From the NCBI RefSeq assembly GCF_028290495.1, contig NZ_JAQGJT010000156.1, positions 54,063 to 118,062 of the forward strand: DNA of 64,000 nucleotides, read 5' to 3'. A model generated the notes under the pieces. The model worked only from the letters and a program-made list of their open reading frames with translations, was not told the origin of the DNA and did no database searches. Source of the stretch: Tardiphaga sp. (GTDB taxonomy: Bacteria > Pseudomonadota > Alphaproteobacteria > Rhizobiales > Xanthobacteraceae). Made by a program: the position numbers and the translations under genes. Shown here in pieces: positions 61,901 to 64,000 of this stretch (the first letter of the stretch is position 1; every line of letters starts with the position of its first letter).

Positions 61901-64000
61901 GTGGCGACTTGAGCCGCAAGATCACCGTGGACGTCAAGGGCGAAATTTTGCAGCTCAAGGAGACTATGAACACCATGGTCGACCAGCTATCGGCTTTTGC
62001 GTCCGAAGTGACCCGCGTGGCGCGCGAAGTCGGCACCGAAGGCAAGCTGGGCGGACAGGCGGCGGTTCCTGGTGTGGCCGGCACCTGGAAGGATCTCACG
62101 GACAACGTGAACTACATGGCGTCCAACCTGACCGGCCAAGTCCGCAACATTGCCGAAGTCACCATCGCGGTGGCGAGCGGCGACCTCTCCAAGAAGATCA
62201 CGGTCGACGTCCGCGGAGAAATCCTGCAGCTCAAGGAAACTATCAACACGATGGTCGAACAGCTTCGATCGTTCGCTTCCGAAGTTACGCGCGTTGCGCG
62301 CGAAGTAGGTACGGAAGGACGACTTGGTGGCCAAGCGGCCGTTCCGGGCGTGGCCGGCACGTGGAAGGATCTAACCGACACGGTCAACGACCTCGCGAAC
62401 AATCTTACGACCCAGGTCCGCAATATCGCTGAAGTCACCACCGCCGTCGCCCGCGGCGATCTCAACCGCAAGATCACCGTCGATGTGAAGGGCGAAATCC
62501 TGGAGCTGAAGGATACCATCAATACGATGGTCGATCAGCTAAACTCCTTCGCCGGTGAAGTCACGCGGGTGGCGCGCGAGGTCGGCACCGAAGGCCGGCT
62601 CGGCGGCCAGGCGGTCGTTCCAGGCGTAGCCGGCACCTGGAAGGACCTGACCGACAACGTCAACTTTATGGCCTCGAACCTCACCGACCAGGTCCGCGGC
62701 ATCGTCAAAGTGGTCACCGCCGTCGCCAACGGCAATTTGAGCCAGCGCCTTAGCGTTCAGGCCAAAGGCGAAGTGGCCGCGCTCGGCGAAACCATCAACA
62801 ATATGACCGACACACTCGCGACCTTTGCGGATCAGGTGACGAACGTGGCGCGAGAGGTCGGGGTCGATGGACGGTTGGGTGGACAAGCCAACGTTCCGGG
62901 CGCCGCCGGCACCTGGAAGGATCTGACCAGCAACGTCAATCTTCTTGCAGCCAACCTGACCACGCAGGTGCGTGCCATCGCGGAAGTGGCGACCGCTGTG
63001 ACCAAAGGGGACCTGACGCGCACGATCCAGGTCGATGCTCGCGGCGAAGTTGCGGAATTGAAGGATAACCTCAACACCATGATCTCGAACCTGCGCGATA
63101 CCACCGAAAGCAACCGCGAGCAGGATTGGCTGAAAACGAATCTGGCCAAATTCGGCGGCATGCTTCAGGGACAGCGCGAATTGAGCACGGTCGGCCAGAT
63201 ATTGCTCAGTGAACTCAGCCCCTTGGTCCTGGCGTATCAAGGCACCATCTATCACTTGGACAGCGGCTTGCAGGATACGACGCTAAAGCTGCTTTCTAGC
63301 TACGCGCATGGTGGCAGGCGGCTGGCCGAGACGATTGGCTTGGGCGAGGGTTTGGCGGGGCAATGCGCTGTCGAAAAAAAGAGGATCTTGCTGAAAGACA
63401 TCCCTTCGGACTTTCTCACAATTTCGTCCAGTCTCGGCGAAGCAACGCGCGTCAGCATCGTGGTGCTTCCGGTGCTGTTCGAAGGCCAGACCAAGGCCGT
63501 CATCGAACTCGCCACCCTGCAGCCATTCACTGAGGTGAACCTCGCCTTTCTCGATCAGCTTACCCTAAGCCTTGGGGCCGTTTTCAACACCATCGAGGCC
63601 ACCATGCGGACGGAAGGGCTGCTCACGCAATCTCAGCAGCTAACAGTCGAGTTGCAGTCGCGCCAAAGCGAGCTGCAGCAAACGAACGAGGAACTAGGTA
63701 CGAAGGCGAAGCTGCTTGCCGATCAGAACGCGGAAGTCGAGCGCAAGAACTCCGAAGTCGAGCAGGCCCGTCACGCTCTGGAGGAAAAGGCCATCGAGTT
63801 GGCGCTTACGTCCAAATACAAATCCGAGTTCCTCGCCAACATGTCTCACGAGTTGCGGACGCCGCTCAACTCAATCCTCATTCTCAGCCAGCAGCTTGCC
63901 GAGAACGTTCCGGGCAACCTTTCTGACCGCCAGGTCGAGTTCTCGAGAAACATCAATTCGTCCGGATCCGACCTGCTTAACCTCATCAACGACATTCTCG
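58987..64000 (+). CDS. HAMP-array histidine kinase, right end outside the window
   Basis: A protein of more than 1670 residues, incomplete at the window edge. After a short N-terminus ([14 protein letters not shown]) comes a first HAMP-like part, then 13 tandem units of 92 residues (residues about 169-1364), each with [19 protein letters not shown] and [11 protein letters not shown] segments and a [10 protein letters not shown] block. A GAF domain follows ([19 protein letters not shown]...), then a coiled coil and a HisKA domain ([16 protein letters not shown]). No transmembrane segment is seen, so it is cytoplasmic, like group III/Nik1-type kinases. The ATPase domain and any receiver domains would lie outside the window. 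Confidence 0.93.
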   Translation, partial: MSETTTSRARKKTGPAVKINRMTNGLGDDPAAARSRQLLMAMVAFRDGDFSVRLPADWSGVEGRIAEAFNQSVAHEERISQEVARLSVTVGKEGRLKQRMTLPGAVGQWAKKVDSINTLLDDLVRPTTEVARTIGAVAKGDLGQSMDLEVDGRPLRGEFLRSAKLVNTMIEQLSVFTSEVTRVAREVGTEGKLGGQAKVRGVSGVWKELTESVNQMAGNLTAQVRNIADVTIAVANGDLSKKITVDVRGEILQLKEAINTMVDQLRSFASEVTRMAREVGTDGSLGGQAVVPGVAGTWKDLTDSVNAMATNLTEQVRNIATVTTAVARGDLSRKITVDAKGEILELKETINTMVDQLNGFSSEVTRVAREVGTEGKLGGQAQVPGIAGTWKDLTDSVNSMASNLTGQVRNIADVTTAVARGDLSRKITVDVKGEILALKNTINTMVDQLNGFAAEVTRVAREVGTEGKLGGQAAVPGVAGTWKDLTDNVNFMASNLTGQVRNIAEVTTAVARGDLSKKITADVRGEILEVKNTINTMVDQLNGFASEVTRVAREVGTEGKLGGQAQVPGVAGTWKDLTDNVNSMASNLTGQVRNIADVATAVANGDLSRKITVDVKGEILELKNTLNTMVDQLNAFAGEVSRVAREVGTEGKLGGQAAVEGVAGTWKDLTDNVNSMANNLTGQVRNIADVTTAVARGDLSRKITVDVKGEILALKNTMNTMVDQLNGFAAEVTRVAREVGTEGKLGGQAAVPGVAGTWKDLTDNVNFMASNLTGQVRNIAEVTTAVARGDLSKKITADVRGEILEVKNTINTMVDQLNGFASEVTRVAREVGTEGKLGGQAQVPGVAGTWKDLTDNVNSMANNLTGQVRNIAEVTIAVANGDLSKKITADVRGEILEVKQTINTMVDQLRSFAAEVSRVAREVGTDGKLGGQAQVPGVAGTWKDLTDNVNSMANNLTGQVRNIADVATAIARGDLSRKITVDVKGEILQLKETMNTMVDQLSAFASEVTRVAREVGTEGKLGGQAAVPGVAGTWKDLTDNVNYMASNLTGQVRNIAEVTIAVASGDLSKKITVDVRGEILQLKETINTMVEQLRSFASEVTRVAREVGTEGRLGGQAAVPGVAGTWKDLTDTVNDLANNLTTQVRNIAEVTTAVARGDLNRKITVDVKGEILELKDTINTMVDQLNSFAGEVTRVAREVGTEGRLGGQAVVPGVAGTWKDLTDNVNFMASNLTDQVRGIVKVVTAVANGNLSQRLSVQAKGEVAALGETINNMTDTLATFADQVTNVAREVGVDGRLGGQANVPGAAGTWKDLTSNVNLLAANLTTQVRAIAEVATAVTKGDLTRTIQVDARGEVAELKDNLNTMISNLRDTTESNREQDWLKTNLAKFGGMLQGQRELSTVGQILLSELSPLVLAYQGTIYHLDSGLQDTTLKLLSSYAHGGRRLAETIGLGEGLAGQCAVEKKRILLKDIPSDFLTISSSLGEATRVSIVVLPVLFEGQTKAVIELATLQPFTEVNLAFLDQLTLSLGAVFNTIEATMRTEGLLTQSQQLTVELQSRQSELQQTNEELGTKAKLLADQNAEVERKNSEVEQARHALEEKAIELALTSKYKSEFLANMSHELRTPLNSILILSQQLAENVPGNLSDRQVEFSRNINSSGSDLLNLINDIL
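59491..63078 (+). repeat. 13 tandem 276-bp units coding HAMP domains
   Basis: The GTEGxLGGQA-type codons recur at 59551, 59827, 60103, 60379 and so on to 62863, exactly 276 bases apart, with no indel in 13 units. Units 3-5 (from 60043) are more like units 6-8 than their direct neighbours, giving an 828-bp higher-order period. The last unit differs most. Confidence 0.92.

Noticed and set aside
59208-62735. Chain of minus-strand ORFs under the kinase gene
   Set aside because: They repeat every 276 bp because they are shadows of the HAMP units.
59491-63078. Possible CRISPR or VNTR array
   Set aside because: The unit is 276 bp, in frame, and codes for HAMP domains; no short repeat-spacer pattern exists there or elsewhere in the window.

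Overview
The window looks like chromosome from an alphaproteobacterium of the Bradyrhizobium/Rhodopseudomonas group. The base composition is GC-rich. Supporting features are DUF1236-type exported proteins, an opgG-opgH pair, candidate EcfG-type GGAAC-N17-GTT promoters, a DUF2924/serine-recombinase cassette and a giant HAMP-array kinase. The genus is an inference from gene content; no marker gene such as rRNA is present.

Left part (0.4-8.1 kb, minus strand): a compact alkylation-damage island. It holds full-length Ada, a CDP-alcohol phosphatidyltransferase-like membrane protein, an AlkA glycosylase, a DUF72 protein, AlkB, a small unknown protein, a stand-alone MGMT, a 2OG-Fe(II) oxygenase, a second stand-alone MGMT, an unknown 202-aa protein and a SnoaL-like ester cyclase. 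Several pairs are joined by ATGA overlaps. The ada and MGMT genes share an exact 22-bp upstream sequence that is a candidate Ada operator. A cytidylyltransferase-like gene and a Tat-exported protein follow.

10-15 kb: defence genes. A DUF3800 protein precedes a Gabija-like pair (OLD-family ATPase/TOPRIM plus UvrD-like helicase), then a frameshifted DUF4917/SIR2-like gene. 15-22.7 kb: metabolic and accessory genes, including two SDRs (one frameshifted at a poly-G run), a second ester cyclase, small secreted or unknown proteins, and a membrane protein next to a DUF2235 hydrolase. 22.9-25.8 kb: a minus-strand operon of two small Cys-motif proteins, an SRAP (HMCES/YedK) protein and a RES-domain protein.

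26-32.3 kb: the most unusual locus. A minus-strand operon (sigma-like factor, unknown protein, ImmA/IrrE peptidase) diverges from a plus-strand operon (metallo-beta-lactamase-fold protein, a single-chain E2-E1-JAB protein, a multi-pass membrane protein). It resembles a ubiquitin-conjugation/deconjugation cassette with no recognisable ubiquitin-like gene. 32.4-35.1 kb is gene-poor, with degenerate 31-33-bp repeats, tRNA-3'-end-like sequences and a dyad motif also found upstream of the SRAP-RES operon.

35.1-40 kb: a three-gene system (SIR2 effector, small protein, zinc-hook SMC-like ATPase) that matches Lamassu-Sir2. 40-47 kb: a mobile-element segment with a large serine recombinase, DUF2924 partners, a HTH protein, pseudogenes and two repeated hairpins. 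47-64 kb returns to housekeeping-like genome: osmoregulated periplasmic glucan synthesis (opgGH), candidate EcfG-driven stress and exported proteins, a divergent histidine kinase/LuxR-type regulator pair, an NTF2-like pseudogene, a DUF1236 protein and, running off the right edge, a hybrid-type kinase with 13 tandem 92-residue HAMP units.
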